The notes: generated from the sequence alone by a model not told the origin. Shown: positions 32,745 to 41,770, numbered from the stretch's first letter. The stretch: DNA of 64,000 nucleotides from Terriglobia bacterium (GCA_020073665.1 JAIQEU010000008.1:69748-133747), one strand, 5' to 3'. Numbers and translations: made by a program.

Positions 32745-34040
32745 ATGGCAAGACCAAGACGTCTGTTGTTCCTCTCAATAGGGTTGAGTTCTGTAGTTGT
32801 CCTCGGCTTTCTGGTTCTTGTCAACCGCTCCTCCGGATGGGGCAGGGTTTCGGAGAATCTGCCTCCTACCGATGTGCAGGGTTTCTCACAGATCCGTCAC
32901 ATCGTTTTCATCGTGAAAGAGAACCGGAGTTTCGACACCTACTTCGGGACTTTCCCCGGAGCCGACGGCGCGACGACTGGGATCACTTCCACCGGACAGA
33001 CAGTGCCACTCGAGCGCACGCCCGACAGAACGCCATACGACATTGGTCACGACTGGGAAGATGCCGTGCGGGCCATGAACAACGGCAAGATGGATCGCTT
33101 CGACCTGGTGAAGAAAGGCAACAGCAACGGTTACATGTTGCCCTACACCCAGATGACGCAGGCTGAGATTCCCAACTATTTCGCTTACGCCCAGAAGTTT
33201 GTCCTGGCCGACCGCATGTTCTCGTCGCTAAGCGGACCGAGCTTCCCCAATCACCTCTATACCGTGGCCTCCCAAGCGGGCGGAGCCCTTAACAATCCCA
33301 AAGGCCTGACCTGGGGCTGCGACGCGGACGATGATGTCACGGTGCCGGTGATGGACGCGCAGGGAAACGTCACGCAGCAGCCTCCCTGCTTTGATTTGCC
33401 CACCCTGGTTGATCGCTTGCAATCTGCGGGCTTCATCTGGCGCTACTATGCGCCCCACCGGGGCGTGTATGGCTACCAGTGGTCGACGCTGGATGCGATT
33501 CGGCATATCCGCTTCAGCCCGCTGTGGAAACGTAACGTGGTGACCGACGCGAAATTCGCCCACGACGCCCAAAAAGGCGATCTGCCCACGGTCAGCTGGC
33601 TGGTGACGGGGTCCGGCAGTGAGCACCCGCCCTTCAGCACCTGCGAGGGTGAAAACTGGACAGTGAAGCAGATCAACGCCATCATGCAGGGACCGCTGTG
33701 GAACTCGACTGCGATTTTCTTGACCTGGGATGATTTCGGCGGCTTCTACGACCACGTGACTCCGCCCAACCTGGACCAGTTTGGCCTTGGACCCCGCGTA
33801 CCCCTGCTTATCATTTCGCCATATGCGAAGACTGGGTACATCAGCCATACCCAGTACGAGTTCTCTTCGTTCCTGGCGTTCGTGGAAGCGCGGCTGGGAC
33901 TGAAGCCGCTCGGCCAGCGCGATGCGCAGGCCAATAACATGCTCGATAGTTTTGATTTCAGTCAGAGGCCGCGGCCGCCGCTGGTGTTGACAACGCACGG
34001 CTGTCCGGCGAGTGGGAAGGCTGAAACTAGTCCCAGGTGA
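32745..34040 (+). CDS. Exported phosphoesterase (phospholipase C / acid phosphatase family)
   Basis: The predicted protein has 431 residues. An N-terminal membrane/signal segment ([20 protein letters not shown]) is followed by a complete phosphoesterase domain (PF04185 type): [20 protein letters not shown] with the metal-binding Glu-Asn and Asp, [52 protein letters not shown], and [17 protein letters not shown]. These match the AcpA/phospholipase C group, which hydrolyses phosphate esters outside the cytoplasm. The substrate may be phospholipid or another phosphodiester. It is monocistronic. Confidence 0.9.
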   Translation: MARPRRLLFLSIGLSSVVVLGFLVLVNRSSGWGRVSENLPPTDVQGFSQIRHIVFIVKENRSFDTYFGTFPGADGATTGITSTGQTVPLERTPDRTPYDIGHDWEDAVRAMNNGKMDRFDLVKKGNSNGYMLPYTQMTQAEIPNYFAYAQKFVLADRMFSSLSGPSFPNHLYTVASQAGGALNNPKGLTWGCDADDDVTVPVMDAQGNVTQQPPCFDLPTLVDRLQSAGFIWRYYAPHRGVYGYQWSTLDAIRHIRFSPLWKRNVVTDAKFAHDAQKGDLPTVSWLVTGSGSEHPPFSTCEGENWTVKQINAIMQGPLWNSTAIFLTWDDFGGFYDHVTPPNLDQFGLGPRVPLLIISPYAKTGYISHTQYEFSSFLAFVEARLGLKPLGQRDAQANNMLDSFDFSQRPRPPLVLTTHGCPASGKAETSPR

Positions 34041-34054
34041 GCTTAGGCTGACTT

Positions 34055-34813
34055 TTAGAGCGAGATGCCCGCGGCTTTGGCCTTGGGCTTTTCTTCCTGT
34101 TCTTTTTCCGCCAGCTTGCGCAGCAGGTACTGCAGGATCTCGCGATCACCCTTGCGGATTTCGCGGAATTCAATGCCCATGCGGAAGTCCGGCGCAGCAT
34201 GCCGTACCCTTCCTCGCACCGCCAGATCGTAGTTGGCAACGTTCAGCACCAGCTTCAGGTCCGTACCCGGCACCAGCAAAGATTTCGCCGCCACCAGGCA
34301 GCCCAGTTGCGAGAGATCTTTCAACGCGGCTTCGGCGTGGGCGGCCATTGGCTCGCGTTTCAGCAGTTCCGCAATTCCCTCGATGTTAAAGCGCTCATGG
34401 CGGCGTCGGTTTCCACTCAGGCTGCTGGCGGAACTCGGCCGGTACAGGCTGCAATCCTTCTGCATGGGATCATAGACTTCTTCCATGTCGCGCAGTTCGG
34501 CTTCCCACATCATCCGGTCGGACTCGACGCACTGGATTCCGACCTGGCCACGCAGCTCGGAGTTGGGCTCCCCGATCCAAACTACCCGGCAGAAGGCCTT
34601 GCTGCGGCCGCGTTCCACCGCGATGATGTCACCTTCCTGCTTCACGCAACGCAGGCCGGTCACACGCGCGCCGCGCGCGGAAATATCGTAGGTACAAGCC
34701 AGTTCCAGGCAGGGTTTGTTTTCGTGGTCCCAATAGGTAATGCGGACGGGGAGGGCAACGTGAATACGCTTGTCGAGGCGCCCTGGTGGCTGGTTAGCGA
34801 ACTCTTTGGTCAC
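34055..34813 (-). CDS. Tandem PilZ-domain protein
   Basis: The predicted protein has 252 residues from GTG 34813, preceded by GGAAG; a TTG at 34867 would add 18 residues. Two PilZ domains are visible. The first has the RIHVALPVRI entry and DISARGARV (the D/NxSxxG motif). The second begins NRRRHERFNIEGIAELL and has LKDLSQLGCLV, then RVRHAAPDFRMGIEFREI. The RxxxR and DxSxxG motifs bind cyclic-di-GMP. The C-terminus is a Lys/Glu/Ala-rich helix. It is likely a cytoplasmic c-di-GMP effector; its target is unknown. Confidence 0.85.
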   Translation of the reverse strand: MTKEFANQPPGRLDKRIHVALPVRITYWDHENKPCLELACTYDISARGARVTGLRCVKQEGDIIAVERGRSKAFCRVVWIGEPNSELRGQVGIQCVESDRMMWEAELRDMEEVYDPMQKDCSLYRPSSASSLSGNRRRHERFNIEGIAELLKREPMAAHAEAALKDLSQLGCLVAAKSLLVPGTDLKLVLNVANYDLAVRGRVRHAAPDFRMGIEFREIRKGDREILQYLLRKLAEKEQEEKPKAKAAGISL

Positions 34814-34971
34814 GGCACTTCCACTGCGAAGGAATCTAGAGAACTGACGGTACTGCGAGGTGTACAAATTTTCAACGTACGGCGGTAACGGGGAAAGGAT
34901 TACTTCCGGCGGGTTGTTGATTCGCAGAGACTTGCGGCATCCCGGCTGACGTTACCCGCCTTTTTTCACAC

Positions 34972-35763
34972 TTGCGCCGGTGCCAGCGCTGGGGCGAAGA
35001 TGAGCTGGTCTCCCGACTTGTGCCGTCCCAAGCAAAACTCGCTGGCGAAAAGCCACTGTCGGCCTCGGCCGCCAAGCTTCGGCTGCTCAAGACCCTGCAT
35101 TGCACCCTGAAATACGAGAAAAAAGCCTGGCAGGCGGGCGCGCGACTGGTTGCCGGGGTGGATGAAGTCGGACGGGGATCGCTGTTCGGCGCGGTGGTGG
35201 CGGGCGCGGTTATTCTTGACCCCAGCTATCGCATACGGGGATTGCGCGACTCCAAGCTGCTGCCGGCGGAGCGCCGCGAAATATTGGCCGAGCGCATTCG
35301 CGAACATGCCATTGCCTGGGCCGTGGCGGCGGTGGACGCTGCCCGCATCGACCAGATCAACATCTACCAGGCGTCGCGCCTGGCGATGCAGCAGGCGGTG
35401 ATGAAACTGGAACCCGGCCCGGACCACCTGCTGGTAGATGCCATGCGCCTGGACTGCGAACTGCCGCAGCAACCGATCATCCATGGCGATGCGCTCTCGG
35501 CCTCGATCGCTGCGGCTTCGATCCTTGCCAAGGTCGAACGTGACCGCCTGATCAGCGAATGGGACCCCGTGTTCCCGGTTTACGGGCTGGCTTCCAATAA
35601 GGGCTACAGCACGCCGCGTCATCTGGCGGCGCTGCGCGAGCACGGCCCTTCTCCGCTCCATCGCCAGTCATTCGCACCGGTATGGAATGCGCCGGTGCCG
35701 CAAGAAGTGCTGGCCTTCATGCTGGAAGGCGGGCCCGAAGAAACGGTCGAAGAAGCCGTTTAA
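34972..35763 (+). CDS. rnhB: Ribonuclease HII
   Basis: The frame gives 263 residues from TTG 34972; the true start is uncertain because no good ribosome site is visible and the first about 45 residues are atypical. The core is standard: AGVDEVGRGSLFGAVVAGAVIL with Asp64 and Glu65, GLRDSKLLPAERREIL, LLVDAM with Asp156, and GDALSASIAAASILAKVERD with Asp173, completing the DEDD set. The enzyme removes RNA from RNA/DNA hybrids and single ribonucleotides from DNA. ATPSR-like SNKGYSTPRHLAALREHGPSP-type C-terminal motif is present. The LmbE-like gene follows within 36 bases. Confidence 0.93.
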   Translation: MRRCQRWGEDELVSRLVPSQAKLAGEKPLSASAAKLRLLKTLHCTLKYEKKAWQAGARLVAGVDEVGRGSLFGAVVAGAVILDPSYRIRGLRDSKLLPAERREILAERIREHAIAWAVAAVDAARIDQINIYQASRLAMQQAVMKLEPGPDHLLVDAMRLDCELPQQPIIHGDALSASIAAASILAKVERDRLISEWDPVFPVYGLASNKGYSTPRHLAALREHGPSPLHRQSFAPVWNAPVPQEVLAFMLEGGPEETVEEAV

Positions 35764-35798
35764 CTGGCGCGATCGAATTCCCGGATAGAATCGTAGCC

Positions 35799-36545
35799 AT
35801 GCTCCGCCTGATGTTGATCACTGCGCATCCTGACGACGAAGCCGCCAGCTTCGGCGGCACGCTTCGCCTTTACCACGACCGCGGCGTAGAAACCTGCGTA
35901 CTGTGCCTCACGCCGGGACAGGCAGCCTCACATCGTGGCGGCGCCAAGGACGATCATGAACTCGCAGCCCTGCGCCGCAAGGAGTTTGCGGCTTCCTGCG
36001 ACCTGCTGAAAGTAACCCGGGGAATCGTGCTGGACTATCCCGACGGCAAGCTGCATCGCCAGGATCTGTACCGTGTGGTCGCGGATGTGACGCTGCAGGT
36101 GCGTGAGTTCCGTCCACAGGTAATGCTGACCTTTGGACCGGAGGGCGGCGTCACCGGCCACACCGATCATTCGCTGGCGTCGCTGTTTGGCACGCTCGCT
36201 TTTCACTGGTCGGGCAGAAACAACCGTTATCCCGATCAGCTGGCCGGGACCATCGCTCCACATCGTGCCCAGAGGCTGTACTACTCCACCGCCGATTTCG
36301 CCCTGCCCGACCGCCAGCCCGTCACCTTTGCTCCCGCGGATGCCGTCATCGATATCGCCGACTATGTCGAGACCAAGATTGCGGCCTTCGGGGCTCACAC
36401 CAGCCAGGCGCCGCTATTGCCGGCCGTCGAACAGCACATTCGCAAGCGGGGGACGAAAGAGCTGTTTCACTTGGCCGCGTCGGTGGAGATAGGGCCGGTC
36501 GTGCAAGGAAGCGATTTGTTTGCAGACGTCAGGGAAAAACACTAG
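35799..36545 (+). CDS. LmbE/PIG-L family deacetylase
   Basis: The predicted protein has 248 residues from ATG 35799; the frame is open upstream only as shadow of rnhB. It starts MLRLMLITAHPDDEAASFGGTL, with the zinc motif AHPDDE, and later has GGVTGHTDHSLASLFG, supplying the third zinc ligand. The family removes acetyl groups from N-acetylglucosaminyl lipids or thiols (as in bacillithiol or mycothiol synthesis) and other amides. No bacillithiol partner genes lie nearby, so the substrate is open. It is likely co-transcribed with rnhB. Confidence 0.88.
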   Translation: MLRLMLITAHPDDEAASFGGTLRLYHDRGVETCVLCLTPGQAASHRGGAKDDHELAALRRKEFAASCDLLKVTRGIVLDYPDGKLHRQDLYRVVADVTLQVREFRPQVMLTFGPEGGVTGHTDHSLASLFGTLAFHWSGRNNRYPDQLAGTIAPHRAQRLYYSTADFALPDRQPVTFAPADAVIDIADYVETKIAAFGAHTSQAPLLPAVEQHIRKRGTKELFHLAASVEIGPVVQGSDLFADVREKH

Positions 36546-36796
36546 AAGGTAAACTCATCTATTTGGTGAGCTAACTGGTGGTTGTTGGTGTAATTGTAGC
36601 GGGCTTACTGGAGTGGGGGATTGATTGTTGATGTAAACAGGCGACTACACCAGTTGACCGCGCGTCAATGAGTGTAATGGCGATTTATCGCCAATAATCA
36701 AAGTTCTTTCAAGTGCACCCCCCGTTTCGTACTGACAAGCAGGTTGATAGTATTCTGACCGCCCCGTCTCCCAGGCAATAGGGGCAGGAGAAGAAC
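36546..36796. other. 251-base spacer with a dispersed repeat
   Basis: No gene is seen. It holds dispersed element copy B at 36623-36658, followed by a TGGCGAT/ATCGCCA mini-hairpin near 36673-36690. Confidence 0.45.
36623..36690. repeat. Dispersed element, copy B
   Basis: GATTGTTGATGTAAACAGG then CGACTACACCAGTTGAC, followed by GCGTCAATGAGTGTAATGGCG. The first part matches copies A and C; the second part also matches about 20713-20735 and the right flank of copy C. Confidence 0.6.
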
Positions 36797-37438
36797 ATGG
36801 AAATTCACCCGCCGCACGCGATTCGCTCTACGAAGGACTTTCTGCTGCAGCTGCTGACAATTACCATCGGAATCTTGATCGCCCTCACGCTGGATGGCGT
36901 GCTGGAATGGACGCACCATCACCAACTTGTACATGAAGCAGAAGCTAACCTGATCACAGAAGTGCGGGAGAACCAGGCGGAGATCAGCAAAGGCATGCCC
37001 GAGCTTCGCACCAGTGAACAGCAGTTGAAACAGATGGTGGCACTGGTTCACCAACTCCAGCAAAACCGCGCAAGCGCTGTTAACAACGTCACCTTCAACT
37101 GGACCTTAGACGAACTCCACGCCACCAGTTGGAACACGGCGAGTGCTACAGGAGCGATTGCGTACATGGATTACACGGAGGTCAAGCGCTACACGCGGGT
37201 CTACGATCTGCAGCAGCAGTTCATGACAGTTCAGAACAAAGCTTTCGATTCGGTTATGTTGGTGTATGGTCTGACTACACTTCTACAGAAGGATATGAAA
37301 AGAGTGAGCGATTCCGAGCTGGCGCAGGCCGAACGCGTACTCGGCCTGGCTCTCGCCAACGCAGGTGCGGTCGAAAGCGTGGAGAGTGCTCTGAATGAGG
37401 AATACACGAAACTCTTACAGCGTGCGCAGGCGAGATGA
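36797..37438 (+). CDS. Single-pass membrane protein of unknown function
   Basis: The predicted protein has 213 residues, ATG 36797 with GCAGGAGA upstream. One membrane helix (FLLQLLTITIGILIALTLDGVL, about 16-36) is followed by EWTHHHQLVHEAEANLITEVRENQAEI and a long helical region with several Gln-rich coiled-coil stretches. The layout (N-terminal helix with GILIAL, then a helical soluble domain) resembles DUF6090-type proteins, but I cannot claim membership. No catalytic motif is seen. It lies between two copies of a dispersed repeat. Confidence 0.75.
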   Translation: MEIHPPHAIRSTKDFLLQLLTITIGILIALTLDGVLEWTHHHQLVHEAEANLITEVRENQAEISKGMPELRTSEQQLKQMVALVHQLQQNRASAVNNVTFNWTLDELHATSWNTASATGAIAYMDYTEVKRYTRVYDLQQQFMTVQNKAFDSVMLVYGLTTLLQKDMKRVSDSELAQAERVLGLALANAGAVESVESALNEEYTKLLQRAQAR

Positions 37439-37522
37439 TGTGGCCCCGAGCATTTGGTCTCAGAAGAATACTCGTCTAGGGCTGGTACGCCATCGGCCAA
37501 ACTTTTCCTATACGGGACCGAG

Positions 37523-37585
37523 GTTGACTGTTGTAAACAGGCGTTTACACTCACCACCCGATCAATGCGCTTCATGCCGGTCGCA
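37523..37585. repeat. Dispersed element, copy C
   Basis: GTTGACTGTTGTAAACAGG then CGTTTACACTCACC, followed by a CCGATCAATGCGCTTCATGCC stretch that parallels the right part of copy B. TGTAAAC and GTTTACA form an inverted pair around AGGC. Confidence 0.6.
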
Positions 37586-37631
37586 AAGCCTTCATCCGGT
37601 CCGTCCCGGCAGACTGGGACGAAGTTGATGG

Positions 37632-38369
37632 CTAGAAGGGTCGCCTGCGACCTCGCCCATAGCGGCCTTGGCCGCCTCCGAAGGCGCTGATGTGAAGCCC
37701 CAGGGAGCGCAGGCTCGCGCTTCCGTTGGTCCCGCCGTTCAATTTGATCTCAATGCTGAAGGGATATGGGTTGTCGGGACTGGCCTCGCGGAACTCCGCT
37801 CTTCCGCGCTGGTACGGAGCTATCCGGTGCTGCTCCACGCAGTTCTCTTCGGGGCTGCCGGCGTCGCACCGGAATGCGCTCATGCCCTGGCCTGAAATGC
37901 AATTCTCACCGCATTCAACGGTAGTGATGTTTTCCTCGAACCCATCGCCTGTCGCGGCTCGCTGCTCGTGAAAGTGCGGCCAGGTAAGGTTCCCGGTTGC
38001 GCCATAGACCGTGCCGCGAATCATGATGTTAACGCTTTCTCCCGCTTTGACATTCCACTTGTCGGTACCTCCCAGGAGCAGGGTGTTGGGACCGTTGGGA
38101 TCGCGGCGCATGTGGATTTCCGAGCCATTGCGTCCCAGGCGGTCGCAGATCTTGGAGGGAGTGCTGGTGCAGGAATACGAGATCCAATGGTAGACGGCAG
38201 GAGGCAGCGCGCAGGTTGTGCCAATGTAGCTCGCGACTGTCCCAACTTCGCAGATCTCGCCTTCGCGGTCAGGCGGCGAGGCTTGAGCGCGATTTTGCAC
38301 TCCAAACACCATCAGCCCGAATACCAGCAGCCCAGCCAATCCGCAAAAACGAGGTCTCAATTCCCGCAT
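37632..38369 (-). CDS. Secreted cysteine-rich protein, unknown function
   Basis: The predicted protein has 245 residues. A signal peptide (LAGLLVFGLMVFGV to about QASP) precedes a domain with many cysteines (REGEICEVG, GTTCALP, YSCTSTPSKICDRLG, VECGENCISG, FRCDAG, EENCVEQH), so several disulfides are likely. A beta-sandwich-like strip occurs in the middle (WNVKAGESVNIMIRGTVYGATGNLTWPHFHEQ). The C-terminus is Gly/Arg-rich. No known family is recognised. It is transcribed alone on the minus strand. Confidence 0.7.
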   Translation of the reverse strand: MRELRPRFCGLAGLLVFGLMVFGVQNRAQASPPDREGEICEVGTVASYIGTTCALPPAVYHWISYSCTSTPSKICDRLGRNGSEIHMRRDPNGPNTLLLGGTDKWNVKAGESVNIMIRGTVYGATGNLTWPHFHEQRAATGDGFEENITTVECGENCISGQGMSAFRCDAGSPEENCVEQHRIAPYQRGRAEFREASPDNPYPFSIEIKLNGGTNGSASLRSLGLHISAFGGGQGRYGRGRRRPF

Positions 38370-38523
38370 GATTTCTCCGTATTTCTCAGACTTTAGCGCA
38401 ACAGTATAGTTGATTCACCCCCGGATCAAAACGTTGGCTCGAACCGGCGGGCGCAGATGATCAGACTCGCAAATCAAGGCCGCCTGGGGGTCAGCTCGCG
38501 GCCTCCTCCGTGGCGTCGCACGC

Positions 38524-38557
38524 GACCCGCTCTGCTATGATTTTGCCCGGTGCCTTC
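38524..38557 (+). repeat. 34-bp direct repeat carrying an extended -10 promoter, left copy
   Basis: The 34 bases from GACCCGCTCTGCTATGATTT onward are identical to 39780-39813. They include TGCTATGAT (an extended -10 element at about 38533-38541) and the GTG that starts tmk in the right copy. Here the same GTG (38550) opens an 11-codon frame that stops at 38583-38585, overlapping the ATG of the DUF2071 gene. Confidence 0.85.
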
Positions 38558-38577
38558 CCTGATTCAATTTCGCTTAG

Positions 38578-39306
38578 ATGTCTAAGTCAGACCGAGTTTT
38601 CCTTACCGCTGAATGGCGAGACCTCGTGATGTTGAACTACGAGGTTGAACCCAACCTCTTAAGTCGATACGTTCCACCCGGGACGGCGCTGGATTCATTC
38701 AAGGGACGAACCTACGTCAGCCTTGTGGGCTTTCGGTTCTGCCGCACAAAGTTGCTCGGGTGTTTTCCAGCTCCGTTTCACGCCAATTTCGACGAGGTAA
38801 ACCTGCGCTTCTACGTTCGTCGCAAGGCAGGCAACGATGAGCGGCGAGGGGTTGTATTTATTGCGGAAGTAGTGCCCAGACGGGCAATTGCGGCGACCGC
38901 TCGACTAGCATACGGGGAGAACTACATATGCTCCCCGATGAAACACCGCGTTGAGACCGAAGGGTTAAACAAGACGGCCGAGTATCAATGGCAAGTCGGC
39001 AACCAGCGATGCAGGCTCTTTGCTCAGACCGTAGGCCTTCCAACACATCCTCAAGAGGGGAGTTTGGAACAGTTCATCACTGAACACTACTGGGGTTATT
39101 CGACTCAGCGAAGGGGTGGTTGCGTCGAATATCACGTGTCGCATGTCCCATGGCAAGTGTGGGCAACCGATCAAGCTGGATTTGAAGGAGAGGCCAGCGC
39201 TCTTTACGGAAGCGAACTCGCAACGGTACTTCAACGACGCCCCGACTGCGCGTTCGTGGCAGATGGCTCACCCGTCATCGTCTTCATGGGAAATCGAGTT
39301 CAATGA
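38578..39306 (+). CDS. DUF2071 (YqjF-type) family protein
   Basis: The predicted protein has 242 residues. Family marks are MLNYEVEPNLLSRYVPPGTALD, the VSLVGFRF segment, NFDEVNLRFYVRR, GVVFIAEVVPRRAIAATARLAYGENY and EHYWGYSTQRRGG. DUF2071 proteins share an acetoacetate-decarboxylase-like fold and have no settled function. The stop overlaps the DCC gene start as ATGA (39303-39306), showing translational coupling. No clear ribosome site precedes its ATG; a short frame from the copied tmk start overlaps it and might couple translation. Confidence 0.87.
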   Translation: MSKSDRVFLTAEWRDLVMLNYEVEPNLLSRYVPPGTALDSFKGRTYVSLVGFRFCRTKLLGCFPAPFHANFDEVNLRFYVRRKAGNDERRGVVFIAEVVPRRAIAATARLAYGENYICSPMKHRVETEGLNKTAEYQWQVGNQRCRLFAQTVGLPTHPQEGSLEQFITEHYWGYSTQRRGGCVEYHVSHVPWQVWATDQAGFEGEASALYGSELATVLQRRPDCAFVADGSPVIVFMGNRVQ

Positions 39307-39725
39307 GAGTGCCAGACCATGAACGGAAGTGCGCTCTCCCTCGCGAGGGATGGATACTTTACGATGGCGGATGCGGATTCTGCTTTCGTTGGGTCCACTT
39401 CTGGAAGAACGTAATTGAAAAGCGGGGCTTTGCGCTTAAGGATTTGCAGTCTGCTTCTGCCGACGGCAGCCTGCAGGTCTCGCCGGAGAATCTGCTGGAC
39501 GATATACGAGTGTTGACCCGTGGCGGAAAATTGGAATCGGGCGCCGACGCGTATCTTTTTGTGGCGCGGCAAATCTGGTGGGCATGGCCTTTCTACGCAA
39601 TCTTCAGCTTGCCGGGCTTTAATTGGATGCTTTGGCAGGGTTATCGTTGGTTCAATCGAAATCGTTATCGAATCTCGCGCCATTGTCCATTACCCCAACA
39701 AGCCAAGGAGCGAATCGACAGTTGA
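39303..39725 (+). CDS. DCC-family (DUF393) thiol-disulfide oxidoreductase-like protein
   Basis: The predicted protein has 140 residues. It opens with GWILYDGGCGFCFRWVHFWK, the DxxCxxC signature of the family, and later has DIRVLTRGGKLESGADAYLFVARQIWWAWPFYAIFSLPGF and a basic C-terminus ending near cysteine-proline. DCC proteins have a thioredoxin-like fold with a membrane-proximal helix. Coupled to DUF2071 by a 4-base overlap, a pairing that also occurs in other bacteria. The pair is flanked by the 34-bp direct repeats. Confidence 0.87.
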   Translation: MRVPDHERKCALPREGWILYDGGCGFCFRWVHFWKNVIEKRGFALKDLQSASADGSLQVSPENLLDDIRVLTRGGKLESGADAYLFVARQIWWAWPFYAIFSLPGFNWMLWQGYRWFNRNRYRISRHCPLPQQAKERIDS

Positions 39726-39779
39726 TGTAACCGTGATCTCACCAATTTTGCGCCCCAAACTCAGCGCGCCACTGGCATA

Positions 39780-39813
39780 GACCCGCTCTGCTATGATTTT
39801 GCCCGGTGCCTTC
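39780..39813 (+). promoter_or_regulatory. 34-bp direct repeat, right copy: promoter and start of tmk
   Basis: Identical to 38524-38557. It carries the extended -10 TGCTATGAT (39789-39797) and the tmk GTG at 39806, so the transcript leader would be very short or absent. Confidence 0.7.
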
Positions 39814-40492
39814 TCACTCCCATCGCGGCCGGTTCATTACCTTCGAAGGACTCGACGGATGCGGCAAGAGCACGCAACTGGAGCGGCTGGCGGCCGCGCT
39901 CCGCAAACATGGCTGTCATGTGGTGGAGACGCGTGAACCCGGCGGTACCGCGACCGGAGACAAGATTCGCAAGCTGCTGCTGGACACGGGGACTTCCGAC
40001 CTCTCCTCGCTGGCAGAACTGGCGCTGATGTTTGCTTCCCGCGCCCAACACATCAAGGAAGTGGTCCAGCCGGCATTGGCCGAAGGGCGGGTGGTGCTGT
40101 GCGACCGCTTTACCGACTCCACCGAGGCCTACCAGGGAGGCGGACGCAAACTGGGCAGCGAACCGGTGCTGGCGCTGCACCACATTCTGTGCAGCGACCT
40201 GCAACCGGATCTCACCATTCTGATGGACTCCGACGTGGCCCACAGCGTGGAACGCGCCCGCCGGCGCAATTCGCGCACCGCCGGGAGTAGCCGCGGCAAG
40301 CCTGACGAGAACCGCTTCGAACAGGAAAGCCGGGCATTTTTTGGACGAGTGCGGCAGGCGTACCTGGCAATCGCCGTCCGTGAACCGGACCGCGTGGCGG
40401 TAGTGGATGCCCGGGGAACGCCGGCAGAAACGCACGCGAGAATCCTGGAAGTTGTGCGGCGCAGGCTGAAGCTGGCAGCAAGGACGGCATGA
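39806..40492 (+). CDS. tmk: Thymidylate kinase
   Basis: The predicted protein has 228 residues from GTG 39806, which lies within the 34-bp repeat. Motifs are FITFEGLDGCGKSTQLERLA (P-loop), ETREPGGTATGDKIRKLLL, LFASRAQH-type LMFASRAQHIKEVV, and VVLCDRFTDSTEAYQGGGR. It phosphorylates dTMP to dTDP. The lid region (RRRNSRTAGSSRGKPDENRFEQE) is arginine-rich, and ends as expected. It is followed by holB, a common neighbour, after an inverted-repeat spacer. Confidence 0.95.
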   Translation: MPSHSHRGRFITFEGLDGCGKSTQLERLAAALRKHGCHVVETREPGGTATGDKIRKLLLDTGTSDLSSLAELALMFASRAQHIKEVVQPALAEGRVVLCDRFTDSTEAYQGGGRKLGSEPVLALHHILCSDLQPDLTILMDSDVAHSVERARRRNSRTAGSSRGKPDENRFEQESRAFFGRVRQAYLAIAVREPDRVAVVDARGTPAETHARILEVVRRRLKLAARTA

Positions 40493-40498
40493 ATTCAG

Positions 40499-40639
40499 CA
40501 CAGAGACACAGAGGCACAGAGAAATTCTGGCTATCACAACTAGAATCTTCTTGCGGAACCAAGTGACGGGTGGCACAGACAGAATGGCCTGCCTGGCTGT
40601 TCAATAACCTGATTTTCTCTGTGTCTCTGTGCCTCTGTG
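40499..40639. repeat. Inverted-repeat spacer element between tmk and holB
   Basis: The left arm CACAGAGACACAGAGGCAC (from 40499) and the right arm (40613-40639, CTCTGTGTCTCTGTGCCTC) are imperfect reverse complements over about 26 bases, around an 88-base interior without coding signal. Each arm is itself built from the word CACAGAG. It resembles a miniature inverted-repeat unit. Confidence 0.6.
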
Positions 40640-40653
40640 GTAAATGATTTCTT

Positions 40654-41748
40654 ATGGGTTTTTCTGATTTTCACGGGAATCACGACGTCGTCCAGCGGCT
40701 GCGGGAGATGCTGGCGCACGAACGCCTTCCCCAGGCGGTGATCCTGGCCGGTCCCAGCGGTTCGGGGAAATACACCTTGGCGCTGATGCTGGCCAAGGCG
40801 ATGAATTGTCTGTCGACGCCTACGACCGATGGCCTGCCGGATTTTTGCGGCAAGTGTTCCAACTGCGTGCGCATCGCACAATCCGAGGATCTGGACACCC
40901 GTTTTGCCGAGGCGGTCGAAGCCCGCGAGAACCTGCGCGAGACTGACAAGAAAGAAACCCGTCTGTTTGTCCAGACCCATCCCGATGTGCTGGTCATTCC
41001 TCCCGATCCGCCGCAGATGATGATCAAGGTGGACCAGGTGCGCCGGGTGATTGAGACCATCTACTACCGGCCGGGCGATGCCAAGGAGCGGGTTTACATC
41101 TTCACCGACTCCGCCTTCGTGAAAGAGGCCGCAAATTCCCTGCTGAAAGTTCTGGAGGAGCCGCCGGAGTTCGCCACGATTTTTCTGCTGGCCGACAATC
41201 CCGGCGAATTGCTGCCGACCATTCGTTCGCGCTCCATGACTGTCACGCTGGCGGCGTTGCCCGCTGAAGCCATCGAACAGTACCTGGCAAAGCATCGGCC
41301 CGACTGGAACCCGAAGCAGCGAGCCCTGGTGGCGCGGCTTTCTGAGGGCGCTGTGGGACGAGCCCGCAGCTTTGATGTCGCGGGCTACGTTGCCGCCCGC
41401 GCTCACGCCCTGACGATTCTGCATACGGCGCTGCGCGCCGCGGATCACAGCGAGTTGTTCAAGATCACCGAAACCTATCGCGCCGGGGCGGAAGGTCGTG
41501 AAAAAACCGAAAAGCTGCTGCGCACCCTCTATTCCCTGCTGCAAGACCTGATGTTCCTGCAGTCGGGGACACCGGAACTGGTTCGAAACGTTGATATTCA
41601 ACCGGATTTGAAGAAACTGGCGGAAGCCGCCGACTTCGAGTGGATTGCATTCGCCGCCGACCGGCTGGCCGAAGTCGAACGCGGCATGCGCCGCAACTTG
41701 CTGCGATCGTTGTCGCTGGATGCCTTTGCGACGGCGCTGGAGAGATAA
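40654..41748 (+). CDS. holB: DNA polymerase III delta-prime subunit
   Basis: The predicted protein has 364 residues. It is an AAA+ clamp-loader subunit: Walker A AGPSGSGKYTLALMLAKA (33-50), zinc cysteines C52, C65, C68 and C71 (FCGKCSNC), VLVIPPDPPQMMIKVDQVRRVIE, RVYIFTDSAFVKEAANSLLKVLEEPPE (Walker B equivalent and sensor region) and LPTIRSRSM. It takes part in loading the beta clamp. The C-terminal collar helices are present. tmk lies upstream, as in many genomes. Confidence 0.93.
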   Translation: MGFSDFHGNHDVVQRLREMLAHERLPQAVILAGPSGSGKYTLALMLAKAMNCLSTPTTDGLPDFCGKCSNCVRIAQSEDLDTRFAEAVEARENLRETDKKETRLFVQTHPDVLVIPPDPPQMMIKVDQVRRVIETIYYRPGDAKERVYIFTDSAFVKEAANSLLKVLEEPPEFATIFLLADNPGELLPTIRSRSMTVTLAALPAEAIEQYLAKHRPDWNPKQRALVARLSEGAVGRARSFDVAGYVAARAHALTILHTALRAADHSELFKITETYRAGAEGREKTEKLLRTLYSLLQDLMFLQSGTPELVRNVDIQPDLKKLAEAADFEWIAFAADRLAEVERGMRRNLLRSLSLDAFATALER

Positions 41749-41770
41749 GAACAGGTGGCAGGTCGCGGGG

